Shown: positions 46,947 to 59,300 of the stretch, in pieces
Layout: every line of letters starts with the position of its first letter
How positions within the stretch are numbered: the first letter of the stretch is position 1
Source of the DNA: Lactuca virosa
Taxonomy: Eukaryota > Streptophyta > Magnoliopsida > Asterales > Asteraceae
Length of the DNA stretch: 64,000 bases
Assembly: GCA_928212115.1 (NCBI GenBank)
Contig: CAKMRJ010004445.1
Location: forward strand, 77,395,360-77,459,359
Direction: 5' to 3'
Program-made: the position numbers and the translations under genes
Notes under the pieces: generated by a model
What the model was told of the DNA's origin: nothing
What the model saw: the letters and a program-made list of their open reading frames with translations, nothing else
The model's database searches: none

Positions 46947-48139
46947 CTAATCTAAACTAATATCATCCTTCAGCCCGATGCTCCTAGCGTGCTGCAAGTG
47001 TTTAACCCTGCTCAGTCCCTTTGTAAGCGGATCTGCTGGGTTATCCTCTGACGATACCCTCTTCACTACGAGGAGTCTTTCTTCCACCTGATGTCGAATA
47101 AAGTGATATTTTATGTTGATATGTCGAGATCTGCCATGATCCCTGGGTTCCTTGGTCAAGGCAACCGCTCCTTCATTGTCACAGAAAATTTCCATGGGCT
47201 CCTTTATGGCTGGCACAACTCCAAGGTCTCCAATGAAGTTCTTCAACCATATTGCCTCCTTTGACACTTCGCTCGCTGCAATGTACTCTAATTCGCACGT
47301 TGAATCAGCTACGGTCTCTTGCTTGGAACTTTTCCAAGTCACTGCTCCTACATTTAGGGTAAAGACCCAGCCCGACTGCGAATGGTAGTTGTCTCTGTCG
47401 GTCTGAAAACCGGCGTCACTGTACCCTCGCACTCTTAAGTCATCACTCCCACCGAGAACCAGAAACCATTCCTTGGTTCTTCGAAGGTACTTAAGAATGT
47501 TCTTGACTGCGGTCCAATGTGCTTTGCCAGGATTCCCTTGATATCTGCTGACCATGCTCAAAGCGAAGGCCACATCAGGGCAAGTACAAGTCATAGCATA
47601 CATGATCGAGCCAACTGCGGAAGCGTAAAGTACTCGGCTCATCTCTGTTATCTCGACTTCAGTACTCGGACTTTGAGTCTTACTCAACTTGGCATTACTT
47701 TGGATTGGTAACTCCCCGTTCTTTGAATTCTCCATACTAAAACGTTTTAGTACCTTGTCCAAGTAAGTACTCTGACTAAGTCCTATTAGTCTCTTACTTC
47801 TGTTTCTCACTATCCTTATTCCCAGAATATAGGCAGCCTCTCTGAGGTGCTTCATAGCGAAGCACTTCCCGAGCCAGGACTTGACTTCCTGCAGTGTCGG
47901 GATGTCGTTTCCTATGAGTAGTATTTTGTCGACATACAATACGAGGAAGCTTAGTACACTCCCACTGGCTCTGACATATAAACATGATTCATCTTCGCTT
48001 CGCAGAAAACCAAACTCTTTGGCCTTCTCATCAAAACAAAGATTCCATCTGCGAGACGCTTGCTTAAGTCCATAAATGGACTTCTCAAGTTTACACACTC
48101 TATTGGGATGCTTCGCATTGATAAAACCCTCTGGCTGAG
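46947..48139 (-). pseudogene. Copia RT-RNase H (element E), truncated and catalytically dead
   Basis: An open frame of 383 residues (46947-48098) extends in frame to 48139, where element F cuts it (last residues QPEGFINAKHPNRV). It contains the second half of RT (CKLEKSIYGLKQASR, VLYVDKILLIGND, SQSTYLDKVLKRFSM) and a full RNase H (GYSDAGFQTD, SSKQETVADSTCE, IFCDNEGAVAL, RHINIKYHFIR, DPLTKGL). The catalytic YVDD box reads YVDK (about 47924-47935), so this RT could not polymerise. RT's first half, integrase, protease, gag and 5' LTR should lie beyond the window. Confidence 0.9.
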
Positions 48140-51058
48140 TGTGACATCCCTTAATTTCTCGGCCAGAAAAGACCGATTTAATTTATGCTTTTTAAAATAA
48201 AGTTAGAGAAATCCTTTTAAAAGATGTTGTGGAATTGGTCCCCAAAACAAAACATGATAAAAGTTTATCAAAACCTTTCTTTAAGAAATATATAATTTCA
48301 TTTCATATCAAAACCTCGGGATGTCATGTTCCGATACAGATCAAAAGCATAAACAAGACATTATAAGCCTTACAACAGTTATTTACAACTACTGGCCTAT
48401 AATCTAAAAATCTCTCATCATCCTCCGACTATGCTCGGGGTCCACTACCTGTAATAATAAAAAGCTGAGTGGGTCAGGCTTGGGAGCCTGGTGAGCATAT
48501 AGGGTTTTCAACCCACAATAATAATAAAATTATTAAGTTCACCAATGAACAATAACCCTGATTACCCATTCCCGTTAACCTCACTTTACGTACCTAAACA
48601 CCTATGACAAGGGACCTAGCCTAAGGAATATCATCGGGATGGACACTACTGCTAAGGGGACTCCTCAGCGATACATGTCCTAAAGGCAACCATGAGGGGG
48701 ATGGAGTATGCCAATGAACATTTAGTTCACCAACACCTACAAGTTACGAACCTGCTAGTGTTCCACTGGACTGTCTAGAAAGGTCTGTGGTCGTCATCTA
48801 TACTCCGCTAGACGACTACAACAACAAAAACAACAACAACATCGAGGCCTCTCACCATTTTAACACACATCGACTATTTCGTCTACCCATGTTCTACCCA
48901 ACATATTTGTAGATAAAATACATATACAGTTTAAAACTAGTATAAAACATCTATTCAACAGTCACCTCAATTTAACAATTAATATAATTACACATAGCAC
49001 GTATTTTATAGAAAATACTTCATATCTAGGTGTAAGACGAAAGTGACTACACACTCACTTGATTTAATGATAATCGGGCAGCACTTCGTTTCCTAAAACG
49101 ATCGTTTCTAATAAAACCGGGAGTTTTATTGAGTAACCGGGCTCTGCGAGGGTTGGGCTTCAAAACCGAAAAGATAAATTTCTCTGGCTTCTCGGGCACT
49201 TCGGGACGTGTTTTGGGTGTTTGGTATAATACCGGGGCTTTGGGGGAAGTTGGAATGAAAGAAATATTGTTTAAGGGGTGAAAAGTGGCAATTTTCCAAA
49301 GTACCACCGGGAGGTCTCGCACCCTTATATTTATAGGGAGGAGGCTTCTAATCGGACGGCTGAGAGGACTCCACGCGGCAGCAGATCAGAAGAGAAGGCA
49401 CATGGCTCGCACGTGCGAGGGTCCAGCTGCTGGCCTCTGATTGGACCGAGGTCTAGGTCCGAGGTTTGGAGTCGTGGCGCACCATGCGAAGCTCGGACAC
49501 GTCAAGAGAGGGCATGCGTCGGACTCCTACTGGACCGCACTTCGGATTCGATGGAATGCGGCACGCCTCGCCAGCTGGCTTCGGTGACTTAGCAATTTCG
49601 AACACGTGGCGCATTATAAGCGAAGGTGACATGGCTGATCGGGCAGCACTTGATTTAATGATAATCGGGCAGCACTTCGTTTCCTAAAACGATCGTTTCT
49701 AATAAAACCGGGAGTTTTATTGAGTAACCGGGCTCTGCGAGGGTTGGGCTTCAAAACCAAAAAGATAAATTTCTCTGGCTTCTCGGGCACTTCGGGACGT
49801 GTTTTGGGTGTTTGGTATAATATCGGGGCTTTGGGGGAAGTTGGAATGAAAGAAATATTGTTAAAGGGGTGAAAAGTGGCAATTTTCCAAAGTACCACCG
49901 GGAGGTCTCGCACCCTTCTATTTATAGGGGCGAGGCTTCTAATTGGACGGCTGAGAGGACTCCACGCAGCAGCAGATCCGAAGAGAAGGCACATGGCTCG
50001 CACGTGCGAGGGTCCAGCTGCTGGCCTCTGATTGGACCGAGGTCTAGGTCCGAGGTTTGGAGTCGTGGCGCACCATGCGAAGCTCGGACACGTCAAGAGA
50101 GGGCACACGTCGGACTCCTACTGGACCGCACTTCGGATTCGATGGAATGCGACACGCCTCGCCAGCTGGCTTCGGTGACTCAGCAATTTCGAACACGTGG
50201 CGCATTATAAGTGAAGGTGACATGGCTGAAGTCCCACCATGCGAAATTTCTCGGATTTGGTATTTTTTCTCATTTTTTGTGCCAAAACTTCTAAAATCCA
50301 CAACTTTCGCATACGGGCTTCGTTTTTGACGTTCTTTATATGCACGCGTAGGTAAAATTACGCTCTACAACTTTCGTTTAGACTTTGTCGGCTAATTTTG
50401 ACTTTAATTTTTATATTATTATTTTTAACAGACCTGGACAGGAAATCCGTTAAAAATTCATAACTTCTGCATCCGACGTCCGTTTTCGTCTGTCTTTTTA
50501 CCGTTGTACTACTATTTACGAGACCTTCGATTCTCACTTAGGTTGTGTCGGCTAAAATAACTCGATCTAAAATTCGAGTTTTTAGCTGTCTACTGCTAAG
50601 CTGAAACTTAGAAAAATCATAACTCCTCATACGCAGTCAGATTTGGGCGTTCTTTTTATACATACTCTCGGTTTGACGAACACTACGACTTTCGTTTAGA
50701 TCACTAAGGCTAAAATGTAGCTTATCAAAAAGTCACTTTTTACGACATTCGACACCATGTCGGTTTTGTCGCGAAATTTCGACAGGTCATAACTTCTTCG
50801 TTATAACTCGGATTTCGGTATTCTTTATATATCTGTAATCCTTGTCACGACCACTACAACTTTCTTAATAGATATCGGCTTTATCTAATATTTATTTTCG
50901 ATGCTCATTTTTATTCTTAATTAATTAAATCCTAGGAATTAAGCATAAAACACATAATATTCACATAATTCCTTTTCATTTCTTCAAAATGAGTTACAAA
51001 GGTTAACCTAGACTATCGTGTCAATATTAATGCCCAGCCTACAAACACGGGCGTTACA
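48140..51058 (-). mobile_element. 3' LTR of Ty3 chromovirus F, with internal duplication
   Basis: Plus strand runs TGTGACATCCC… to …GGGCGTTACA; on the minus strand the LTR starts TGTAACGCCC like D. Its length is 2919 bp because a 591-bp unit is present twice. The left edge interrupts the RT of element E after CTGAG. No gene is supported; open frames of 73-164 residues inside mirror each other between the two copies and have no known motif. Confidence 0.88.
49061..50228 (-). repeat. 591-bp tandem duplication carrying the LTR promoter
   Basis: Copies begin at 49061 and 49652 (GATTTAATGATAATCGGG). They run to …GGTGACATGGCTGA at about 49637 and 50228, with few differences. Each copy holds a minus-strand TATA box: CTATAAATAT at 49327-49336 and CTATAAATAG at 49917-49926. 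The word TCGGGCAGCACT occurs at the junction and again inside each unit, and may mark how the duplication arose. Confidence 0.95.
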
Positions 51059-51075
51059 ATTCTCTCCCCCTTAGG
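51059..51075 (-). other. Polypurine tract of element F
   Basis: Minus-strand CCTAAGGGGGAGAGAAT lies directly before the LTR start. Confidence 0.85.
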
Positions 51076-51093
51076 ATGATTCCGTCCCCGGAA

Positions 51094-52148
51094 TCACACA
51101 TCAACAAACAACTCCGGGTAGCGACTCATCATGTCACTCTCCCTTTCCCAGGTGAGATTTGGCCCATTCGTATGTTTCCAACGCACAAGAAATAAATCAA
51201 CCATCTTACGTCGCAACTTCTTAGACTTACGGTCAACGATTGCGTCAGGTTCTTCAATTAACCTCTTGTTTTCATCCAACCTTAATTCAAAAATGGGAAT
51301 TATGTCGGGTACATCTCCCGTGAACTTTCTCAAATAACACACATTAAAGGTATTATAAATACCCTCCAGTTCTTCCGGTAATTCTAGCTTGTAAGCTTGA
51401 TTCCCGATCCTCTAAAGAACTTTAAATGGTCCAATAAACCTTGGACTCAATTTTCCCCTTTTACCAAATCTTATAAGTCCCTTCCACGGCGAGACTTTAA
51501 GTAAAACCGAATCTCCAACTTCAAAAGATATCGGTTGTCTTTTCTTGTCAGCATAACTCTTTTGTCGATCTTGAGCTGCTAACATCCTTTCCCTAATCAC
51601 TTTCAACTTTTCAGCAGCCTGATGGACTATTTCAGGTCCCATGAACTGCTTTTCCCCAGCTTTCAGCCAACATGACGGCGTTCGACACTTTTCTCCATAC
51701 AAAGCGTGATAAGGTGCCATCTTGATGCTCGAGTGGAAACTATTATTGTAGGAAAATTCTACTAGAGGTAAATGTTCATCCCAGTTACCTTGGAATTCCA
51801 GGGTACATGCTCTCAGCATATCCTCCAACGTTTGAATTGTTCTTTCGCTTTGACCATCGGTTTGCGGATGGTAAGTTGTACTCAAACACAACTTGGTACC
51901 CAATTCCTCTTGTAGACTCCTCCAAAACCTTGAGATAAAACGACTGTCACGATCGGATACAATCGTTAACGGAACACCGTGAAGCCTCACAATTTCCTTC
52001 ACGTAAGAATTCGCAAGTTTATCCATAGACCATTTCTCGTTGGCTGCTATGAAAAGCGCACTCTTAGTGAAGCGATCAACGACCACCCAAATCATGTCGT
52101 GACCGTTCCTTGTTCTGGGCAGTTTTGTCACAAAATCCATGGTAATGT
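51094..52148 (-). pseudogene. Ty3 integrase core and chromodomain (element F), truncated by element G
   Basis: The minus-strand frame 51412-52148 starts in the integrase core at ITMDFVTKLP. It has the second and third catalytic positions (SDRDSRFISRF; HPQTDGQSERT), then YNNSFHSSIKMAPYHALYG, RQKSYADKKRQPISF and VGDSVLLKV. One TAG near 51412 interrupts it. The same frame then continues into the chromodomain (51094-51342: FLVRWKHTNGPNLTWERES … YPELF). The open frame extends to 52227, but its first 27 or so residues are G's LTR read through. All three acidic catalytic residues seem present, so F was recently active apart from the stop and the insertion. Confidence 0.9.
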
Positions 52149-52559
52149 TGTCACACCCCGCTAAAGCGGAAACACGAGGCGTGGCAGTATAAAGGGTTTC
52201 ATAGCAAAAGTTAAAAGACAACACCAACCATAGTAATAAAAATCATTACAATTTCACAATGGGTTTGAACAACTTTTAAAAGAAATTACAATGTAAATTG
52301 AAATACAACACATGCGAATGCTCCTAAAAGTGAAGTCTCCCTAAGTGCCACTTACTCGATGATTCCTGAAAAAGCATGTAAATCGAGCGTCAACTATAAA
52401 AATAGTTGGTGAGTACTCACAGATAAACAAAATAATATTGGTTCCATGAATTGAATCAAAGTTTTGATAAAAGTTTCCAATAATAAAAGTATATTGTTAA
52501 AATGAGTAAATAAGTTTGTAAAAACAAAGTTCTTTGTCATCATGAGAGATAAAGTATGT

Positions 52560-52800
52560 TGCCCAAATAAGATGCAACATTCATATCCTCATGGAAGATA
52601 AAGTTTGTTACTCAAACGAGTAAACAAGTTTCATTGCTAAAATGAGCAATCAATTTCGTTGCTACAAGGAGCAAACAATTTCATTGCTAAAACACGTATA
52701 TAAGTTCTCAGTAATAAAAGTTTGTTGTTGTAATGAGAAACAAAGTTCATTGCTATAATTAATAAACAAGTTTATTGCTATAATAAGTAACGAGTATGTA
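52560..52800. repeat. Degenerate about 30-bp repeats in LTR G
   Basis: Units of the type CAAGTTTCATTGCTAAAATGAG occur six to eight times with substitutions and small indels. The same array is at 60365-60605 in the other LTR. Confidence 0.75.
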
Positions 52801-53118
52801 TGTGTATGAGCAAACAATGAGTCTCAACCAAACCTATGACTGAAGCCCTATCAAGATCTATGCTTATCGTTCCATAAATGAATATGGTATCATGCACTCC
52901 AGCAATAGGGCGAGTGAGGAGTTGTCAATTCCTAATAGCGCTATCCATAATGACCATTGGCTCAACGAGTTAATGGTTAGAGATAAGGGAAGGGCCTTAG
53001 TACGATAAGTTCTCATGTTCCGTGTTGCATAGACATACATAGAGAGACATAGCAATAAAATAGCAATCATGTTTGATACAAATCAATTTAAATACAACAT
53101 TCAAATAATAGTTTTTCG

Positions 53119-53310
53119 GGACATGCTTTTCCACCCCAAAACATAAAAACTGAAAATAGGGGAGTGCGTGAATACTCACAATATGCAAAATATAGCAACC
53201 AAGTTTATACGAGTCAAATAAATACAACGAACATAAATAGTTTAGGACATGCTTTTCCACCCCAAAACGTAAAAACCGAAAATAGGGGAGTGGTGAATAC
53301 TCACAATGCA
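53119..53310. repeat. 126-bp direct duplication in LTR G
   Basis: ACATGCTTTTCCACCCCAAA occurs at 53121 and 53247, each followed by AAAACYGAAAATAGGGGAGT and GAATACTCACAAT. It is repeated in the 5' LTR near 60927 and 61051. Confidence 0.9.
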
Positions 53311-56304
53311 TTGAGATGATGCAAATGATGCCTTGATCTACGCTCCACTCGTACCATTATCGTTTTCCTACAACGATGTTACACACTAATGAGTCTCTAA
53401 TTGAAATCTAATACTAGTATACTTACTACTACAATAGAATTATGCCAATAATGTGTCAAAATTTAATATTGATAAGTTACAAACATTTTTCTGTGGAAAT
53501 TAAGTTTCAAAGAATCAATTGTTATATAACAATTTAAGTGGAAAATTTTCATTATTGAAATGTTAATATTTAACATTTTAGAGGTGTTCCAATGATTAAA
53601 TATTCAAAACGAAATCAATTTAGTTCTAAACTTTCCCAAACTTTGTATTTCATTTTTAATTGAAGTCAAACACCTTAAGATAAATTTTCTTGAATTTTTG
53701 ATTCGTCTATCTATTTTTCACCATTTAATTTCATGAATAATCATAAAATCATGGAAAAATAGTAAATTATCATGAACAATTCTTGTAATTTTTGTGTAAC
53801 TATTTTACAGTGTACATAATCTAGGAAAAATATTAATATGTGTTTTCAAAAAGTTTAACACAATTTTTCTGATTTTTGTACATTTAAGTGTATTAAATTT
53901 TGGAAAAATAGAAGAAAAATAGCATACAGAAGATAAAAATCATCAAAAATTTTATGTATCATCCTAACATATTACAAGAGTTTCTGGTAAATTTTGATGA
54001 ATTTTGGATGAGTAAAATTATTTTTCCTGTTTTTAGTCCATTATAAACACAAAAATTCAAGAAAAATAGATATACATTTTCAAAAATTGCCAAAATATTT
54101 TTCGGAGTCTTAAATATAAGGTACACGCTGCGAAAAATAAGAAATAATATTTTCACATTCCCTAAAGTGGTTTTATGATTTATTAGAGCTAAATAAAAAG
54201 AAAATTAAAAACCATACTAAACAGTAACAAAAATCGATGAAACTTCATGAGAGATGTTTATTAACTTAAAGGGTCATCCACAAATATTTCCAGAATTTAT
54301 TTACAAGTTTAAATATTTTATATGCTTTAACACTCTATTTTATTATTATTTTCATGTAAAAATAAAGAAAATATATATTGAGCTGAAAATTTACAGAATG
54401 CAAGTTCAAACAATTTAATAACAATGAAAAATTGTTTTCTTATTTTTGATGTCTAAAAACATGCCTAAAGGCTCAAACAATTATAGAGAAAACTTGATTC
54501 TTGTGATTTTGGTAAAAATTATTGATGTAACTTTGAGAATTTTTGCAACATGTTCCAAAGGCTTTTGAATGAAGATATTTTTATACCTCTTAATACATGA
54601 TGTTAAGTGCTCAAGTTAATTTTTCCTTGATTTTTAGTGATGAATAAGATCTTTGAACATGCAATACAAAACTAGTATTCACAAAAAGGTGCTGATTGAG
54701 CAACAGTTTTGTAAAAATTGCTAAAAATCGAAATATTTGAATTGTCCAGTGAGGTCAGATGGGTTTGAAAGCTAACTCAAAATATTATATTTCAGAAAAC
54801 GAATCACAAATTTTGGCTAAGAAATGAGTGAGATATGACAGTTTAAAGTCAGGTAAAGGAATCTGGCAGATTGCATGCATGATGATTGGTTAGAAAAGTG
54901 GGTTTTCATCATTTCCTTGAGTAAATCTTTTCAAGTATTTTAAATATATCATGATAAACTCATATTTTAGTCATGTTTCCAGAGATCAAAAGATTAAAAC
55001 TTATCAAAATGTATACATGCATTTATGAACAAAATTTTGTTTCTCAAAAACTCTTAACTTGAGTTTGATGTTTTAATCCTTAAAATCGATTTTTGCACTA
55101 AGATCATGAACATGCAACCTTGTTTATCATACATGCATGGTGTTAAAACACATCCATCATGTTGTAAAAACCATTTTAACAAAAAGAAAACAAGTTTTAA
55201 GAAGATGAAGAAGGAGAAAGTGTAAGAAAAAGAGCAAAACTTGAAGGAAAAGTGAAGTAGAAATCGATTTTACCTTCAAGAATACCACAAGATGATGAAG
55301 ATTTCGAGTTTGAGGAGTGTTCTTGGGTTTGTTTTCTGGAAAATTTATTGGTTCTTAGAGGGAGGAAGAGAGAATGGAGTGGTGTTTGGAGAGAAAAAGT
55401 AGAGAGAAGGTAGAGAGAGTTTTCTAGAGAGAGAAAGAAGAGAGATGTGTGTGTGTTGGAGAATGAGAGTGTGAGAGAGATATGGGGAGAGAGGGATCCG
55501 ATTTTAGGAGAGGAGAGGCTCTCTCTCTCTTGTTTTTTTTATAAAAATTCAAATCTTTTATAAAAATATCCAACTTTTTATAAAATGTGCACCTTAACCT
55601 AGTTTTTATACATAAAACTCTTGATTTTTGACTTATAAATCAAGGGTAAATGTTAATAACTAAATCTTTATTTTTCATTGAATTTTATTTCATAATAATT
55701 ATTATGATAAGATAATATTATAAGGTTCATAATTGTTTTTATAGGATTTTTAAGGTTAAAGTTTATAAATATGAGTTTTTAGGGCTTTTAGGGTTTTGGA
55801 GTTTAATAAACTTTGAATATCAAAATAAATAGAATATCTGAGACTTTAAATTATATTATGGTATTATAACTCTTTTATAGTTATAAATAATGTTTGTAAT
55901 TTATTTTTATCGGTTTATTGGCATTCTATGTAGTGATTCCGAGATTCAAGCGAAATTGAGGAATCAAGTATACTAGTCCTAGTCTTCAAATTTGACTTAA
56001 GTTTCTATGAGACTTTGAACTAACTTCTACTTCTAGGTCAAGTGCATGATGTGTGTATATGATTCATGAAATTTTGTTCGAGTCAAAGAGTGATCCAAAT
56101 ATGGATATTCACTACAGCTTAGTAGATGTAGAATTCACATATCAAGGTGAAATCTAAGTACACCATCCATTGTTTCTATTTGTTTCCAAGTTTCTAGTAG
56201 GTTATAACTTAGCTTCTAATTACTAAGTTTAATATGTGTTGTGCCTATATGTGCAACTAAGTTTATCAAATATATAACTAACTCGAATTTTGACGGTTGT
56301 CACA

Positions 56305-56315
56305 GTCTCCCCCGG
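56305..56315 (-). other. Polypurine tract of element G
   Basis: Minus-strand CCGGGGGAGAC lies adjacent to the LTR start TGTGACAACC. It is preceded by GGGACGAAATTCTTTCAA, a context similar to the sequence before the 3' LTR of other chromoviruses. Confidence 0.85.
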
Positions 56316-59300
56316 TTGAAAGAATTTCGTCCCAAAATTCAATTCGTGACACATTCTATTAGAACTCAGCCGAATACAATTGTATAATTGGAGAGATGAT
56401 GACTTGAAGAGTTCTTTGATTATTTTGGGTTAATTCCTCAAGGGAACAGCCCAACTCTTTAGCTATAATCAAATTAATGTTTCCCTAATTCGAGTTCTAC
56501 AGTCTAGATTGCGAGAAATTAGGATCATGGAAATCATGATCCAACCATGGCGACCTAGTTGAAAAAGATTATATAGTTAGATATTATCTAACTTAAAAGA
56601 ACGTTATAAGTTTTGTTGAAGCACCAACTGCACTGAGCGTTAAATCCGCATTGATACTTAAGTCGCATTCTAAATTAACACTAAGTGTAACTTCGACGCT
56701 AAAAAAAAAAGAAGAGATTAGGAACAATTTGTTCACTTTCGGGTTGGCTACTAAATCTGGAAAAGATATATTCCAAAATAAGAAGGGGTACCACGAATGA
56801 AAGAGAAGCGGTCGAGGGTAAGTTCCTAAAAATACGTAGTAAGGGTAGGCAACGAAGTTTTGGTACATCTCAAATGTAAAGGCTAATTAAGTGTCGTCGA
56901 CAAAATAAATTACGAAATGATTGAGCATCTCCGAGGCTATAATTACTACTACGGTTACTCTTACAATAATAAAACCTTATTCGAAGAATAAATATATTTA
57001 GAGAGTCATTGTTGCAAATGGAAGCGATGAAAGTTTATGATAAGTTAAATCACATTGTGTAGATAGCATTTTAAGTGTTTAGAAGTGATAAAAATCTCAC
57101 TGTTATCAAAATGTGTGTTTAAAAATGATAATTAATCTCACTATTATCAAAATGTGTAATAATTCCAAGATAATGAAGATACATGTGTGGCGATCCAACA
57201 AAGTAGTAAAATAATATAAAGATTAATTAAGGTTAAAGGTTTAAGTCGTCATTAAAGGAATTTGTATAGAAATATTTGTATTAAACTTTTGAGAAATTGT
57301 CCAATTGTCTAAGTCAGGACAAATTCAAGCTTACGGGTCAGACTATTTATGAAAAAAAGTTGAGAGTTTAGGAACTCACTGAAAATTGCAAAGTAAAATA
57401 CTATTTTAAGAAATGTGTAAAAATGTCAATCTTTGAAAATAGTGCATTCATAGTTTAGTGTTTCTACAAAAACAATCATTTAGAGAATAGATAATCGTAA
57501 AATTTAAAACTTTTGATGTATTTAAATAAAAGAAGAAACATAAGGATACATATCCTTCACATATATTTTTCGGATATAGAAAAATTATAAGCATAAAGGT
57601 ATTCATCTTGTGTATTACTTATAACGAAAGATACAATGAAACTTGCATTTTAAATCAAGTTTCCAAATTTAGAACGAAAGAGCAAATGTAAATAAGGATT
57701 ACTTGTTTATTGTAGATTTAAAAATAAAAACAAGATGTATATGGTAAAAGGCATAATTGAATATATCAAAGTTGACTAAATCGAAGTTATGACTCACAAC
57801 TATACACGTATTAATCGCTCAAAACGAAAGGGTAGACTTCTAGTCTATATGTGTACGAACATGGTACCAAGAGAAGCAAAATAAATAGAAACAAAGTTAG
57901 ACAATGTATTATGTTAATATTATGGCGTGCGAGATCTAAAATCAAAAGGAGAGCGAGAAATAAAGTTTGGGGGAAAGAAAAAGGAAGGTAGCGGCGGCAA
58001 TGATTGTTATTGTCGAAATTATAAGAACAATACATATAGGTAGATTTAAAACCAGGTTGAGATATATTTCAAACTTCAATATGTGATGTATATTGATGAT
58101 TAAATAGAAATGAAGAAGTTTTAAAGTGTTTTCTAAGGTTTGCTAAAAATTCACGAGTTATCTATTAAGTTAAACACCATTTGTGAAAAAGAAAAAACAC
58201 TAAAACTTGTAATTGAAAATCTGACAGTTTTGACCTTTTTGACTGGGGTCCAACAATGGTTAAAACGGATAAGGTAAAGACTTAACATATTTAGATGAAT
58301 AATCGTGCATTGTCAAAAGTACGTCGCTGGAAGTTTAAAAGTGAACACTAAGTTTTGCAATGCTGTAAGTTTTATAAACACGGATTATAAAACTAATTTG
58401 AAATAAAATAAACAAATGATGTGTGTTGGAAATTTAGGAATTAGAGATATCTTTGAAACATGTGTGAAGTAGAAAGTTGTGAAAATATCATGTTGGGATT
58501 CAAGAAAACACATTTAAGTAAGGTACAATGCCTAAATGAGAAAGTGGTCAAAAGAGTCAAAACAAAAGTGGTTTGAAAGATCCGATGAAGCTTTTACACA
58601 TAATATGAACTTCAATGTCATATGTCTATGTTTTATAGCATAGAATTTAAACACTTTTATAAAAGAAAATGTTTCTAAGTTTTTCGAAAACGTGCCAAAA
58701 TGGTAATCAAGGTTTAAAATGGTTTCTATGCCCTTAAAAGCACATTTATCCATTGAAATTGATTTGAAATGAAATTGAAATAGCAAGGTAAAAACCAATA
58801 TTGGTTAAATTGAGTTTTGAAGAAAAGTGTTAAGTTAAAGCAAGTTGTCAAAAGATTTTTATCGAGAATATGGCTTAAATTGTTAGGAAAGGTCTAGTAA
58901 GTTGTATGAAGTGGTTATAAAGTATTTTATCGATGATAAATAAAAACCGATGAAACGAAATAACTTTTCGATGGAAGATTAAGAATTAAGGATAAGTAGA
59001 TTAGTGTAGCTGATCGTACCTAAATACTAAGGCGAGTATAAGACGAGTATAAGGCGAGTACCGATGTCTTTTTCCTAAGATAAAGGACAAGAAAAATTGT
59101 TTGAAAAACATTTTATGGTGTCAATGCAGTTGACGACCTTTTATAGAGGTCAAAGGGATATCCTATGTTAAGTTTTAACCTCAAGGTGGAAACAACCTAG
59201 AGCTAAATCGTAGCGTAGAAATAAGATCTCACATATAGGTTAAACCTCCGTGTCTCCTTGTGAGTCGAATCCGGAATGCCCGCCAATGGTATCAAAGTGA

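Larger units (their letters stand above)
52149..56304 (-). mobile_element. 3' LTR of giant-LTR element G
   Basis: Plus strand TGTCACACCCCGC… to …ACGGTTGTCACA, 4156 bp. It is followed by a polypurine tract at 56305-56315 and preceded by AATGT at the insertion point in F. Minus-strand TATA-like TTTATAAAAA repeats near 55540-55590 put the transcription start near 55500. About 3.3 kb of the LTR would thus be R and U5. It has tandem repeats (52560-52800) and a 126-bp duplication (53119-53310). No gene is present. Confidence 0.88.

Noticed and set aside
49614..50108. 164-residue minus-strand frame in LTR F
   Set aside because: A similar frame occurs in the other copy of the 591-bp duplication (49047-49322), so it follows from repeated GC-richer sequence. 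No motif is present, and it lies in an LTR promoter region.
57084..57157. Spaced direct repeats as a CRISPR-like array
   Set aside because: Only two imperfect units in a plant retrotransposon interior.
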